Positions 1 through 9,081 of a DNA stretch of 64,000 nucleotides are shown here, piece by piece. Below the pieces are notes generated by a model, which was given only the letters and a program-made list of their open reading frames with translations, searched no databases and was not told the DNA's origin. The position numbers were made by a program, and so were the translations under genes. Location: assembly GCF_042683665.1 (NCBI RefSeq), contig NZ_JBHUOO010000048.1, one strand, 5' to 3'. Position 1 is the first letter of the stretch. Each line of letters begins with the position of its first letter. The stretch is from Leeuwenhoekiella polynyae (GTDB lineage: Bacteria > Bacteroidota > Bacteroidia > Flavobacteriales > Flavobacteriaceae).

Positions 1-804
1 ATTATGAAACGTTGCGCGCTTGATGAAGTTGATGAAATTGCCTTAAAAAACTATGTGGAAGAAAAAGGAATGATTTTCATCTCCACACCTTTTTCCCGCG
101 CTGCAGCAAACCGGCTTCAGACTATGAATGTTGCGGCCTATAAAATCGGTTCGGGAGAATGCAATAATTATCCCTTGCTAAAACACATTGCAGCCTTTGG
201 CAAACCGGTTATCCTTAGTACAGGGATGAATACCATTGAAAGTATTTCTAAAGCAGTTCAAATTTTTAAAGACGCCGGTACACCTTTCGCTTTGCTGCAT
301 ACTACCAATTTATATCCTACGCCTACGCATTTAGTCCGACTCGGTGCAATGACTCAAGTGCACGAGGCATTTCCCGATGTACCTTTTGGTTTATCAGATC
401 ATACGTTGAATAACAATGCCTGTCTGGGTGCAATTGCTTTAGGCGCCTCCATTTTAGAACGTCATTTTACAGATCATATGCGGCGCACAGGGCCGGATAT
501 TGTTTGCAGTATGGACGAGAAAGCCTGCAGCGAACTCATAAAATCCAGTAATGAAATCTGGCAGATGCGCGGGGGCGAAAAAGCTCCCGCAGAGGAAGAA
601 CAGGTAACTATTGATTTTGCATTCGCAACCCTTTGTACCATCGCTCCGATCGAAAAGGGAGAAGTCTTTACGGAAAAAAACATATGGGTAAAACGGCCGG
701 GAACCGGTGAGATATTGGCCGAACATTTTGAAGATATTCTTGGGAAAAAAGCAACACGCGCAATTGCTGAAGATGAACAATTGAGAGCGAGCGATATTCA
801 ATGA
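1..804 (+). CDS. neuB: NeuB-type nonulosonic acid synthase, 5' end outside the window
   Basis: This is the C-terminal part of an N-acetylneuraminate synthase family enzyme, which condenses phosphoenolpyruvate with ManNAc or a related 6-carbon sugar to make a 9-carbon acid sugar. The reading frame is already open at base 1. The first 70-80 residues of the TIM barrel that the family normally has are missing, so the gene is cut by the window edge; the ATG at base 4 is internal. Barrel motifs are visible (FISTPFSRAAANRL, YKIGSGECNNYPLL, VILSTGMNT, GLSDHT, ERHFT). A C-terminal SAF/antifreeze-like domain follows (GEVFTEKNIWVKRPGTGEI onward), as in NeuB. The stop overlaps the next gene by 4 bases (ATGA). 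Together with the NeuC-like gene downstream this suggests sialic or legionaminic-type acid synthesis. Which acid cannot be told from this fragment. Confidence 0.88.
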   Translation: MMKRCALDEVDEIALKNYVEEKGMIFISTPFSRAAANRLQTMNVAAYKIGSGECNNYPLLKHIAAFGKPVILSTGMNTIESISKAVQIFKDAGTPFALLHTTNLYPTPTHLVRLGAMTQVHEAFPDVPFGLSDHTLNNNACLGAIALGASILERHFTDHMRRTGPDIVCSMDEKACSELIKSSNEIWQMRGGEKAPAEEEQVTIDFAFATLCTIAPIEKGEVFTEKNIWVKRPGTGEILAEHFEDILGKKATRAIAEDEQLRASDIQ

Positions 805-1727
805 GTTCCATAAAATTATTCCTAAACTCTGCATATCAACGAGGAATGGATTATTATTTTAACCTTCGCCTAGAGCGCAATAAAAGAATCATTTTAGAAA
901 GCAAATCTAAAGGGGTGTTTGCTGTTGAGGTTTTTTCTAAAATGGGATTTGGTGCAAATTTTATTTGGTTGCTTGAGATTCTTGAATATTGTGATATTGA
1001 AGGGATTCAGCCTTATGTGATCGTAACCAACCCTTCCAAAAGAATAGGATCAAAGAGCTTTTCGGAATTAATACAGTTAAAAAAGGGGGGTGAAAAACTT
1101 TTTTTTCTGCGCTATGCTGCGATGCGCTCTTTTAAGGATTTAGGTTTGTCCAGAACCTGGGATTACAATTCACGTCTAAATTTGGATCGAGCTAATTATT
1201 TAGTCAAAAAGTATTTAGAAATCGATACGGGTGTAATTGAATTTGTGCAAAACTATATTACAGATCATTTTAAAACGAACCGTATTATCGGAGTGCATTA
1301 CAGGGGTACAGACAAGACAAGCGAAGCTCCTGCGGTATCATATGAGCAGGTAAAAGAGATTATGCATACCAAATTATTAAATGACTCTGAGAACACTCAA
1401 TTTTTTTTAGCTAGTGATGATTATAATTTTATCGATTATATGACCGCTCATTTTGGAAACGAGTATATCCTAACCCGTTCGGTTAACCGATCTAAAAATG
1501 GGAAGCCAATTCATATAACTTCAAAGAATCTAAGGGAAATCAATCGGGAGGCTTTAATTGATTGTCTAATTCTTTCTGAGTGTAATAAACTAATTAAAAC
1601 AGCCTCTATTTTAAGTGGTTGTTCTGTGATTTTTAATCCAAATTTGGAAGTCGAAATGCTGAATGAGCCTTACGCTAACTACCGTTTCTTTCCGGAAAAG
1701 TTCTTTGTAAAATCAAAATTGCTTTGA
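801..1727 (+). CDS. Fucosyltransferase-like protein (O-FucT/NodZ superfamily), putative
   Basis: A 308-residue protein likely acting as a glycosyltransferase of the fucosyltransferase superfamily (NodZ, FUT8, O-FucT). The visible signature is IGVHYRGTDK near residue 163, matching the HxRGTD/HxRRTDK nucleotide-sugar-binding motif of that superfamily. It is followed by FFLASDD near residue 200 and DCLILSECNKLIKTASILSG near residue 255, which resemble its second and third motifs. No signal peptide or membrane segment is evident, so it should be cytoplasmic. It lies between NeuB-type and NeuC-type genes with 4-base overlaps on both sides, so it is tied to the polysaccharide operon. The donor could be GDP-fucose or a related GDP-sugar; this is inference from motifs only. 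Overall similarity looks remote. Confidence 0.6.
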   Translation: MSSIKLFLNSAYQRGMDYYFNLRLERNKRIILESKSKGVFAVEVFSKMGFGANFIWLLEILEYCDIEGIQPYVIVTNPSKRIGSKSFSELIQLKKGGEKLFFLRYAAMRSFKDLGLSRTWDYNSRLNLDRANYLVKKYLEIDTGVIEFVQNYITDHFKTNRIIGVHYRGTDKTSEAPAVSYEQVKEIMHTKLLNDSENTQFFLASDDYNFIDYMTAHFGNEYILTRSVNRSKNGKPIHITSKNLREINREALIDCLILSECNKLIKTASILSGCSVIFNPNLEVEMLNEPYANYRFFPEKFFVKSKLL

Positions 1728-2845
1728 GAAAAATAGCCTTCCTCAGCGGTACGCGGGCAGATTTTGGGAAACTGAAATCCCTCATACAAGCGTTAAACGA
1801 TGCATCAGATTTTGATTATGGTATTTTTGCTACAGGCATGCACTTGCTGGAGCAATATGGTCTTACCGTTATTGAGATCGAAAAGGCCGGTTTTCAAAAT
1901 ATTTATCGCTTTCCCAATCATACCTCTGAGGCAACGATGGATCTGACCCTGGCTAAAACCATTGAAGGTTTTTCTACCTATGTAAAGACTGTTCAACCGG
2001 ACTTGATTATCGTTCACGGCGACCGGGTTGAAGCCCTGGCAGGGGCGATTGTGGGTTCTTTAAATAATATTTTGGTGGGTCATATTGAAGGAGGCGAACT
2101 TTCGGGGACCGTTGACGAACTCATTCGGCATTCGGTTAGTAAATTGAGTCACATTCATTTTGTCTCTCACGAAACAGCAGCTAAACGCCTGGTGCAAATG
2201 GGTGAACTCGATAGCAGTATTTTCAATATCGGCTCGGCTGATTTGGATGTTTTATTTAGTGATAGCCTTCCGCCTTTAAAAACTGCAAAAGACTACTACG
2301 ATATTCCTTTTAAAAATTATGCAGTAGTCTTATTTCATTCGGTGACCACCGCGCATCAGGAAACAGCGGCTCACGCAGCTGATTTTGCAGAAGCCCTTTT
2401 GGAAGATGATCAGGATTATATTGTGATTTATCCCAATAATGACCTCGGGTCCTCGGCAATTTTAGAGGCTTATCAGCAATTTGAAGGCCATCCCAGATTC
2501 AGGCTTTTTCCGTCCTTGCGGTTTGAATATTTTATTACCTTGCTCAAAAACGCAGATTTTTTGATAGGAAACAGTAGTGCTGGGATTCACGAGGCACCCT
2601 ATTTAGGGATACCCACTGTTAATGTTGGCAGACGCCAGGAAAACCGCGATTTAAAAACAGATAGCATCATTCACGTAGATAATACAAAAGCAGCTATTTC
2701 CGCCGGTATTGCTTCCGCGAAAGCAGTAAACGTAAAACCAAAAGGCAAAAAATCGGCTAAAACAGCCGCCTGCGGATTTCTGGAAACATTAAGAACCAAA
2801 ACATTTTGGCAAATTGATCATCAGAAACAATTCCGGGATCTTTAG
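1724..2845 (+). CDS. neuC: Hydrolysing UDP-N-acetylglucosamine 2-epimerase, NeuC/LegG type
   Basis: A 373-residue enzyme that converts UDP-GlcNAc (or a UDP-diNAc-bacillosamine-like sugar) to the free 2-epimer and UDP, supplying the substrate of NeuB. The N-terminus reads RKIAFLSGTRADFGKL, typical of NeuC/LegG. Further family motifs are IIVHGDRVEALAGAIVG, GHIEGGELSGTVDELIRHS and FLIGNSSAGIHEAPYLGIPT in a GT-B-like fold. The start is a TTG overlapping the upstream stop; no ATG lies near enough to keep the beta-strand at the N-terminus. Its position two genes after NeuB supports nonulosonic acid synthesis. LegG (legionaminic acid) and NeuC (sialic acid) cannot be separated by eye. The CMP-sugar synthetase would be expected upstream of the window. 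Confidence 0.88.
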   Translation: MRKIAFLSGTRADFGKLKSLIQALNDASDFDYGIFATGMHLLEQYGLTVIEIEKAGFQNIYRFPNHTSEATMDLTLAKTIEGFSTYVKTVQPDLIIVHGDRVEALAGAIVGSLNNILVGHIEGGELSGTVDELIRHSVSKLSHIHFVSHETAAKRLVQMGELDSSIFNIGSADLDVLFSDSLPPLKTAKDYYDIPFKNYAVVLFHSVTTAHQETAAHAADFAEALLEDDQDYIVIYPNNDLGSSAILEAYQQFEGHPRFRLFPSLRFEYFITLLKNADFLIGNSSAGIHEAPYLGIPTVNVGRRQENRDLKTDSIIHVDNTKAAISAGIASAKAVNVKPKGKKSAKTAACGFLETLRTKTFWQIDHQKQFRDL

Positions 2846-2911
2846 CCTGAAAAATAAAAATACAAAAGCAGAATTACATTTTCAATAACCCCAATCTCCA
2901 AATCTTCAATT

Positions 2912-4318
2912 TTGAATTCTGAATCCCCAAAAACTCTAGGAATTGTCATTACAGATGGTGTTGGTTTTCGCAACTTCGTATTAAGTACATTTCTTGATGA
3001 GGCGGCACGCTCTTTTCATAAAATAGTCATCTTTTCCGGACTTCCCAATACTGCTTTTCCTGAGCTGGATGCAGCGAAATTCACGATTGTTGAACTTCCG
3101 GTTTTTACCGAGACTAAGAAGAATTGGTTCTGGCGTAAACTCAAAGAAGTCGCGCACCTTCAAAAGCATAAAACCAACCCGGGAATCGCAGATAATTACG
3201 AGATGAATAAGGCTAAAAGCTGGAGTCCGCACGGTCTGCTAGTTCGTGCAGTTTATGCGGTCAGTTCGGTTTTTCATAGTGAAAAGAACATTCTTAAGTA
3301 TGAGAACTTTCAGGAACAAAGCTTTGCTGATGATGCTGTCGTAAAACAATACGGGCAATTAGTGCAGGAACACCAACCCGATTTATTGTTTTTTACCCAT
3401 CAGCGTCCCCCATTTATTGCTACGTTGGTTTTTTGGGCGAAAAAATTAAAAATACCCACTGCATCCTTTATCTTTTCGTGGGATAATTTGGCCTCGAAGG
3501 GCAGGATGGCGGCAAGCTTTGACTATTTTTTAGTTTGGAGTGAATTGATGAAAAACGAGTTGCTTCGGTTTTATCCCTTTACAAAACCCGAAGCCGTTTC
3601 CATAGTAGGTACGCCGCAATTTGAACCCTATGTATTACCTCAATTTGACATTCCAAGGGCTGAGTTTTATGCAACTTTTGGCCTAAATTCCGAAAAAAAA
3701 ATCCTGTGTTACAGCTGTGCCGACGCAACCATAGGACCAAACGATCCTTTGGTGATCGCAACCCTGGCCGAGGGTATTCGCAACGGAGCGATTGAACCCT
3801 GCCAACTCCTGGTACGTACCTCGCCTGCGGAAGACGAGAGCCGCTTTGCAGAAACTAAAGCGAAGTATTCGGAAATCAAATGGAATCACCCCAAATGGGA
3901 ACTTACCCGTGAGGGGCACCCTGAGCCATGGTCGCAACGCGTACCTAATCTTGAGGATCTGAGTATGCTTAAAGCAATTCTTAAATTTTGCGATCTCAAC
4001 GTCAATATGTTATCTACTATGAGCCTTGATTTTATGTTGTTTGAGAAGCCGGTTGTCAACACGGCCTTTGGGAATGGGAATAACGGACTCTACAACGATC
4101 AACGGTTTTTGCAGTATGAGCATTATGACAATGTGGTTAAGAGTGGTGCGGTGAAGATTGCAAAGAACGAAGACGAACTTTTTAACGCGGTAAACGCCTA
4201 CCTGGAAAATCCTGAACTTGATCTGGAAAACCGAAAAAAACTTATCGCAATGCAAGTGGGTAAACCCCTAGAAAAAACAACCAGGGCTTGTGTTGAAGCA
4301 TTAAAAGCGATTTTATGA
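2912..4318 (+). CDS. GT-B-like glycosyltransferase of a polysaccharide locus, family uncertain
   Basis: A 468-residue soluble protein with a two-lobed GT-B look. The N-terminal half contains LLFFTHQRPPFIATLVFWAK and SWDNLASKGRMAASFDYFLV around residues 165-210. The C-terminal half has a donor-site-like region near residues 380-400 (MSLDFMLFEKPVVNTAFGNG). The SWDN-SKG motif occurs in CDP-glycerol-transferase-like and UDP-glycosyltransferase-like proteins of surface-polysaccharide clusters, but I cannot assign a CAZy family. The start is TTG at 2912, chosen because the Rossmann-like strand TLGIVITDGVGFRNF follows directly. There is a 66-base gap upstream and a 4-base overlap with the next glycosyltransferase. 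It probably adds one sugar of the repeat unit. The gene is visibly more G/C-rich than genes at 6576-8078. Confidence 0.6.
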   Translation: MNSESPKTLGIVITDGVGFRNFVLSTFLDEAARSFHKIVIFSGLPNTAFPELDAAKFTIVELPVFTETKKNWFWRKLKEVAHLQKHKTNPGIADNYEMNKAKSWSPHGLLVRAVYAVSSVFHSEKNILKYENFQEQSFADDAVVKQYGQLVQEHQPDLLFFTHQRPPFIATLVFWAKKLKIPTASFIFSWDNLASKGRMAASFDYFLVWSELMKNELLRFYPFTKPEAVSIVGTPQFEPYVLPQFDIPRAEFYATFGLNSEKKILCYSCADATIGPNDPLVIATLAEGIRNGAIEPCQLLVRTSPAEDESRFAETKAKYSEIKWNHPKWELTREGHPEPWSQRVPNLEDLSMLKAILKFCDLNVNMLSTMSLDFMLFEKPVVNTAFGNGNNGLYNDQRFLQYEHYDNVVKSGAVKIAKNEDELFNAVNAYLENPELDLENRKKLIAMQVGKPLEKTTRACVEALKAIL

Positions 4319-5406
4319 GTACCAAAAGGCTAGCGGTAGTTTGTAATTATGTATTACGTCCGGATCGTATTGGTGGGATGGATCGTTTTTTTGTAGCCTA
4401 TGATCGGGCTGCAAAGGCTAAGGGATATGCCGTTGACTGGTTTTTTCCGGATGTGCACGAGTTGGATTTTTATACGGATGTTAATGTGTTTTCGGCGGAA
4501 GGAAACTCGAGTGTTGAAGCTTTTTTTCTAAAACACCTTAAAGAAAAGGGCAAGCTATATACCGCACTGGTTACGCATTTCACCGAACTCTGCACACCAT
4601 TTTATAAAAAAGCCAAACAGGCTGGAATGATCAAAACAGTAATCGCAGTAGATCACAATCCGCGCCCTTTAAATGGTTTTCCCATTAAAAAGCAGCTCAA
4701 AAATAGACTTAAAGGTTATTTAAATCATAAGGCTATCGATCGATTTGTCGGGGTGAGTAGCTATACGGCCCGGCATATTGTAAAGGATCTGGGCAAAGTA
4801 GTGGCTCGCAAAACCGGGGTGATTTACAACGGGATTGATACTTCTGTCTTTAAAAAGAGAGAAAGTCACGACCTGAAACCGGAAGACAAAGTTCAGTTTG
4901 TCGTGGTTTCCCATCTGAGAGAATCTAAAGGACTGCAGGATTTAATCGATGCCTTGTCGATGCTAAAGCCTGAGTTGCAAAATAAGTTAGAAATAACGGT
5001 TTACGGTGAAGGTCCGCTGGAAGAAGGTCTTAAACAGCAGGCCAAAGACAAAGCGGTTAATCATTTATTGACTTTTAAAGGCAGCTCTTCAGAGATTCCG
5101 AAGATTCTAGCCGATTATGAGTATCTGATTCAACCTACGTATATGGAATGCTTCAGTCTTTCAATTCTTGAAAGTCTATCGGCAAATGTTCCTGTGATCA
5201 CCACAACTGTTGGCGGCAATCCTGAGATTATTAGGGATGGTGTGAATGGATTTTTGTTTTCAGCTAAAGATAAAATGAAGCTTTCTTTGATTTTAACTGA
5301 TATTGTAGCCGGGGATCTCAAAATAACTGAAGACACTTCGATTTTAATTGAAAACGAATATTCTCTAGACCGTATGGTCGCAGAACATATAAATTTACTG
5401 GACTGA
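4315..5406 (+). CDS. GT4 family glycosyltransferase
   Basis: A 363-residue retaining GT-B glycosyltransferase predicted to work at the cytoplasmic face of the membrane on a lipid-linked oligosaccharide. The N-terminal acceptor domain has the glycine motif DRIGGMDRF. The interdomain region reads GVIYNGIDTSVFK. The C-terminal GT4 domain carries QFVVVSHLRESKGLQDLIDA and an EX7E motif at ECFSLSILE near residue 279, followed by PVITTTVGGNPEIIRDG. It overlaps the preceding gene by 4 bases and the next by 1 base, so translation is probably coupled. The donor sugar is unknown. The family call is firm and the specificity is not predictable. Confidence 0.9.
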   Translation: MSTKRLAVVCNYVLRPDRIGGMDRFFVAYDRAAKAKGYAVDWFFPDVHELDFYTDVNVFSAEGNSSVEAFFLKHLKEKGKLYTALVTHFTELCTPFYKKAKQAGMIKTVIAVDHNPRPLNGFPIKKQLKNRLKGYLNHKAIDRFVGVSSYTARHIVKDLGKVVARKTGVIYNGIDTSVFKKRESHDLKPEDKVQFVVVSHLRESKGLQDLIDALSMLKPELQNKLEITVYGEGPLEEGLKQQAKDKAVNHLLTFKGSSSEIPKILADYEYLIQPTYMECFSLSILESLSANVPVITTTVGGNPEIIRDGVNGFLFSAKDKMKLSLILTDIVAGDLKITEDTSILIENEYSLDRMVAEHINLLD

Positions 5407-6545
5407 TGCATATTGCTTTTTTAACTCCTGAATATCCTCACCCCGATTTTAATCGCAGCGGAGGTCTTGGGACCAGTATTAAAAATCTGGCTGCAAGTCT
5501 CGTGCAGGCCGGGGAAACCGTAACCGTTTTTGTGTACAGTCAGGCACAGGATAGGGAATTTGAAGATCAGGGTGTTCAAATTCACAGCATCGCAAAGCGG
5601 AAGTATAAATTTGCCGGCTGGTATTTGCACCGCAAGTTTTTGCAGCGTTACATCAACCGGGCGATCTTACTGCATAAAATTGATCTGCTTGAGGCACCAG
5701 ATTGGACTGGGATCATTGCATTGATGCATATTAAATGTCCATTGATTATTAGATTACACGGAAGCGACGGCTATTTTTGTTATTTGGAGAACCGAAAGCA
5801 AAAACCTAAAAATCGGTGGTTTGAACGTCGGGCCCTAAAAAATGCTGATCATATACTCTCAGTAAGTGCCTATGCGGCTAAGTTGACCAAAGAGATTTTT
5901 AATTTGATTAAAGACATTCAGGTTATACCCAACTCGATTGATGTGGAACGGTTTAGACCCCTTGAGGCATCTGAAATTCCGAATCGTATTTTGTATTATG
6001 GAAGCGTAATCCGTAAAAAAGGAGTTTTGGAACTCCCAAAAATCTGTAATCTCATTTTTGAACAGAATCCTGATGCACGACTTATTCTTGCCGGTAATAA
6101 TGTCAACGACGTATTTACAGGCAGATCTACTCAGGAACTTTTTATCGAAAGTGTCAGGCCTGAGTTTCATAGATATATAGAGTTTAAAGGGTTATTGGCT
6201 TATGATGCGGTACAGGAAGAAATTGCCAAAGCTGCCGTAGTCGTATTGCCCAGTTTTGCAGAGGCTCTTCCGATGACCTGGATCGAAGCAATGGCGATGG
6301 AAAAAGCTTTGGTAACTTCTGATATCGGTTGGGCAAATGAGGTGATGATTGATGGCGAAACCGGATATACAGTAGATCCCAAAAATCATGAAAATTACGC
6401 CGATGCTGTTCTAAAATTACTCGATGCGGAAGCATTGAGAAAACAAATGGGCGTCAATGCCCGTAATCAGGTTATTGATAAATTTTCAACCCAGACTGTG
6501 GTTAAGCAGAATCTTGGGTTTTACAAAGATGTAGTAAAAGCTTGA
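5406..6545 (+). CDS. GT4 family glycosyltransferase
   Basis: A 379-residue GT-B enzyme of the polysaccharide operon. It starts with the canonical MHIAFLTPEYPHPDFNRSGG-type strand and glycine loop (GGLGTSIKNLAASL), as in glycogen-synthase-like GT4 proteins. VIPNSIDVERFRPL marks the domain boundary. The C-terminal domain shows RILYYGSVIRKKGVLELPKI and the EX7E motif EALPMTWIE near residue 291, followed by KALVTSDIGWANEVM. The ATG shares one base with the upstream stop. A 30-base gap follows before an A/T-richer gene. Donor and acceptor are not predictable. Confidence 0.9.
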   Translation: MHIAFLTPEYPHPDFNRSGGLGTSIKNLAASLVQAGETVTVFVYSQAQDREFEDQGVQIHSIAKRKYKFAGWYLHRKFLQRYINRAILLHKIDLLEAPDWTGIIALMHIKCPLIIRLHGSDGYFCYLENRKQKPKNRWFERRALKNADHILSVSAYAAKLTKEIFNLIKDIQVIPNSIDVERFRPLEASEIPNRILYYGSVIRKKGVLELPKICNLIFEQNPDARLILAGNNVNDVFTGRSTQELFIESVRPEFHRYIEFKGLLAYDAVQEEIAKAAVVVLPSFAEALPMTWIEAMAMEKALVTSDIGWANEVMIDGETGYTVDPKNHENYADAVLKLLDAEALRKQMGVNARNQVIDKFSTQTVVKQNLGFYKDVVKA

Positions 6546-6575
6546 TTTTTATATTCAAAACCTAAAGCTAAACAA

Positions 6576-8078
6576 GTGCGAGAATATATCACTAAAAAAG
6601 GGGAGTTATTACTTTATAGAGGTAATCCAAATTTAGAAATGCTTGATAATCTGTCAGATGGCCCTGGTCACTTATGGCATTCAAGTCTAGATCAGGGTTT
6701 CAGGAATGCTTTTCCAGAGCTGGTTTATCAAACAGCCACCTTTTGGTGGTTTATCAATGATTTCGACAGTTTACCTAGATGTATTAGCTGGCGTGTAAAC
6801 CCAAATGAGTTTGTTGTTCGGGCATCGGCTTGGAATCTAATAGGAGGATTTGATAATGAATATCAGGGTGATTTCATTAAAGGTATAGAAATAGGATATT
6901 GTTTGCTTAGAGAGTTAGGGGGTGTGCCATTATATATATCACATCTGTTTCCGAAAAATGAGAATACTGTAAATGTTTCTACATATGATAGATACCTTTT
7001 CTATCGAAAACATTTTAATGTGGTTCACAGCAAGTATATGCTTATACGACAACCATTATTGAATTGGCCCAACGAATTTAGGAACTTTTTTAGGGTCAAA
7101 AGAAATAATAGTTTTCAAAATAAACGCTTTTTACCACTTAAAACTTTAAATCCTATCGATGATGATTTGGATGTATGCGTGGTTATTCCTACAATGTTTC
7201 GCCAAGAATATACTAAGCGTTTACTTGAAGATTATAGTTGCCAATCTTATTTACCAAAAAAAGTAATCGTTGTTGACGCAACACCTTTAGAATATAGAGA
7301 TGAATCTTTATATGATTTAGAATTACCATTTAATTTTCTAGTGATTTGGCAAATTTCTGAAGGTAGTTGCATGGCAAGAAATGAAGCACTTCAGCATTGT
7401 GACGGAGACTATGTGATTTTTGGAGATGATGATATTCGTATCCCTCCTGATTTTGTTGAAAATCATCTTAGATTCTTAATAACATATAATGCAGATGGAT
7501 GTAATGGTAGGGATATTCGAGCAACGCACTATACTAATGATTTAAGTGACTTACAAAGCTATTTATTAGAAAACGGCCTTTCAGAACAGAAATCTGGAGT
7601 TGCTCACCAGTTCAGTAATGCAAATAGTTGTGTGAGGACCAATTGGATTAATAAAGTAAGAGGTAATGATATCAATTTTGATGGAGGCTATGGAGAAGAC
7701 AGCGATTTTGGCCTACGGCTTTTAAAATCTGGAGCTGTACTAATGTACAATCCTTTTTCTGTAAACCTACATTTAAAACCACCGGCAGGAGGTTATCGTT
7801 TTTGGAGCAATGAAAATAGAGTACAAAAACCTTGGGAATTAGGGATGCCAGTAAAGGGGCTAAAACCTGTGCCAAGTCCTACAATTATGTACTATAATAT
7901 GAAACACTTTACATCCAGGCAGCTGAAAGAATATAAATATAAATACTTTTTGCTATATTTTGCTAAGAGATCGCAGATGCTTAAACGTGCGTTTAGTATT
8001 TTTAAAAAGTTCAAGCAATACAATTTATCTCAGTGGTACGCAATGCGTCTGATTCAGAGGGGAGAGCGATATGAATAG
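6576..8078 (+). CDS. GT2 family glycosyltransferase with an extra N-terminal partial GT-A-like segment
   Basis: A 500-residue protein in two parts. Residues about 200-420 form a normal inverting GT2 domain (DVCVVIPTMFRQEYTKRLLE, KVIVVDATPLEYRD, MARNEALQHCDGDYVIFGDD with the DxD site, GGYGEDSDFGLRLLKSGA). Residues 1-170 instead resemble only the C-terminal half of a GT2/galactosyltransferase domain: VRASAWNLIGGFDNEYQGDF followed by GIEIGYCLLRELGG. This looks like the remnant of a second transferase fused in front, or a family-specific extension. The GTG start at 6576 is uncertain; no ATG fits near it. The gene is clearly more A/T-rich than its neighbours, as expected of a separately acquired cassette. 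It overlaps the next gene by 8 bases. Sugar specificity is unknown. Confidence 0.72.
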   Translation: MREYITKKGELLLYRGNPNLEMLDNLSDGPGHLWHSSLDQGFRNAFPELVYQTATFWWFINDFDSLPRCISWRVNPNEFVVRASAWNLIGGFDNEYQGDFIKGIEIGYCLLRELGGVPLYISHLFPKNENTVNVSTYDRYLFYRKHFNVVHSKYMLIRQPLLNWPNEFRNFFRVKRNNSFQNKRFLPLKTLNPIDDDLDVCVVIPTMFRQEYTKRLLEDYSCQSYLPKKVIVVDATPLEYRDESLYDLELPFNFLVIWQISEGSCMARNEALQHCDGDYVIFGDDDIRIPPDFVENHLRFLITYNADGCNGRDIRATHYTNDLSDLQSYLLENGLSEQKSGVAHQFSNANSCVRTNWINKVRGNDINFDGGYGEDSDFGLRLLKSGAVLMYNPFSVNLHLKPPAGGYRFWSNENRVQKPWELGMPVKGLKPVPSPTIMYYNMKHFTSRQLKEYKYKYFLLYFAKRSQMLKRAFSIFKKFKQYNLSQWYAMRLIQRGERYE

Positions 8079-9081
8079 TTTAGTCTCCGCGCCTTTTTCA
8101 CTTTTAGTTTGCACCTACCAGCGTGCCGAATCATTAAACAGACTTTTAGCTTCAGTGGCTACGCAACATATTTATCCGGACGAGATTTTGATCATTGACG
8201 GATCACGGGACAATAAAACCCGCGAAAGCCTTTCGCGGCAAAACCTTAAAAATCTCAGGTATTTTCAAGTGCAGGATGCAGACCGTGGGCTTACCCGCCA
8301 GCGGAATTTTGGTATTGAAAAATTAAATCCTAAAGCTAAGATCGTTTGCTTTTTAGATGATGATGTGGTTTTAGAACCCGGTTACTTTGCTGCGGTTCTT
8401 GATGCATTTGATTCTGATCCTAATATTGTGGGTGTAGGAGGTGCGGCAACTAATGAAAATCTCTGGAAACCCAGCGAGCGCAAAACTTCTACGGACAAAA
8501 TCTATGTGTTGGAGGGCTTTGAGCGCAAGGAGTCTCAGCGTTTTTATCTGCGGAATAAACTGGGTTTACAATCCCCAGATCTTCCGGGAATTATGCCGGA
8601 TTTTTCACATGGCAGAACCTATGGCTATCCGTTAACTGGGAAAAATTATGAGGTTGATTTATTAATTGGGATGTCTATGAATTTTCGCCGCAAGGTGATT
8701 GATGCCGAAAAATTTAGCCTTTATTTTGATGGATACGGACTTTATGAAGACGCAGACTATTGCCTGCGTGCTCTAAACTATGGGAAAAACGTGTTATGTA
8801 CTGCAGCTCGTCTGGAGCATCATCATGACCCTGCTGGAAGACCCAATCTCTACAAATACGGTAAAATGGTCATCCGCAATGGTTGGTACGTATGGCGAGT
8901 AAAATATCCCAAACCCAGTCTTATAGCCCGTTTTAAATGGAATGCAACAGCATTGGTGCTAACCTTGATCCGGTATAGCAATGTGCTGACAGCTTCTGAC
9001 AAAAAAGGAGCGTTTAACGAAGCAACCGGCAGGGTCGTGGGTTGGTGGAGTTTACTATTTAACAAGCCTAAATACGGGTGA
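8071..9081 (+). CDS. GT2 family glycosyltransferase
   Basis: A 336-residue inverting GT-A enzyme. The N-terminal nucleotide-binding strand is FSLLVCTYQRAESLNRLLAS. GLTRQRNFGIEKL and IVCFLDDDVVLEPGYF give the metal-binding DxD region near residue 97. YGLYEDADYCLRALNYGKNV near residue 225 supplies the catalytic ED motif. The ATG is preceded by a good purine-rich ribosome site (GAGGGGAGAG) lying inside the end of the upstream gene. No clear membrane segment is seen. It overlaps both neighbours, so it is part of the polysaccharide operon. It probably transfers a hexose or rhamnose-type sugar, but that is a guess. Confidence 0.88.
   Translation: MNSLVSAPFSLLVCTYQRAESLNRLLASVATQHIYPDEILIIDGSRDNKTRESLSRQNLKNLRYFQVQDADRGLTRQRNFGIEKLNPKAKIVCFLDDDVVLEPGYFAAVLDAFDSDPNIVGVGGAATNENLWKPSERKTSTDKIYVLEGFERKESQRFYLRNKLGLQSPDLPGIMPDFSHGRTYGYPLTGKNYEVDLLIGMSMNFRRKVIDAEKFSLYFDGYGLYEDADYCLRALNYGKNVLCTAARLEHHHDPAGRPNLYKYGKMVIRNGWYVWRVKYPKPSLIARFKWNATALVLTLIRYSNVLTASDKKGAFNEATGRVVGWWSLLFNKPKYG

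Noticed and set aside
454..834. Open frame of 126 codons on the minus strand
   Set aside because: It lies wholly over the neuB frame, has no motif or promoter, and its composition is that of an antisense shadow.
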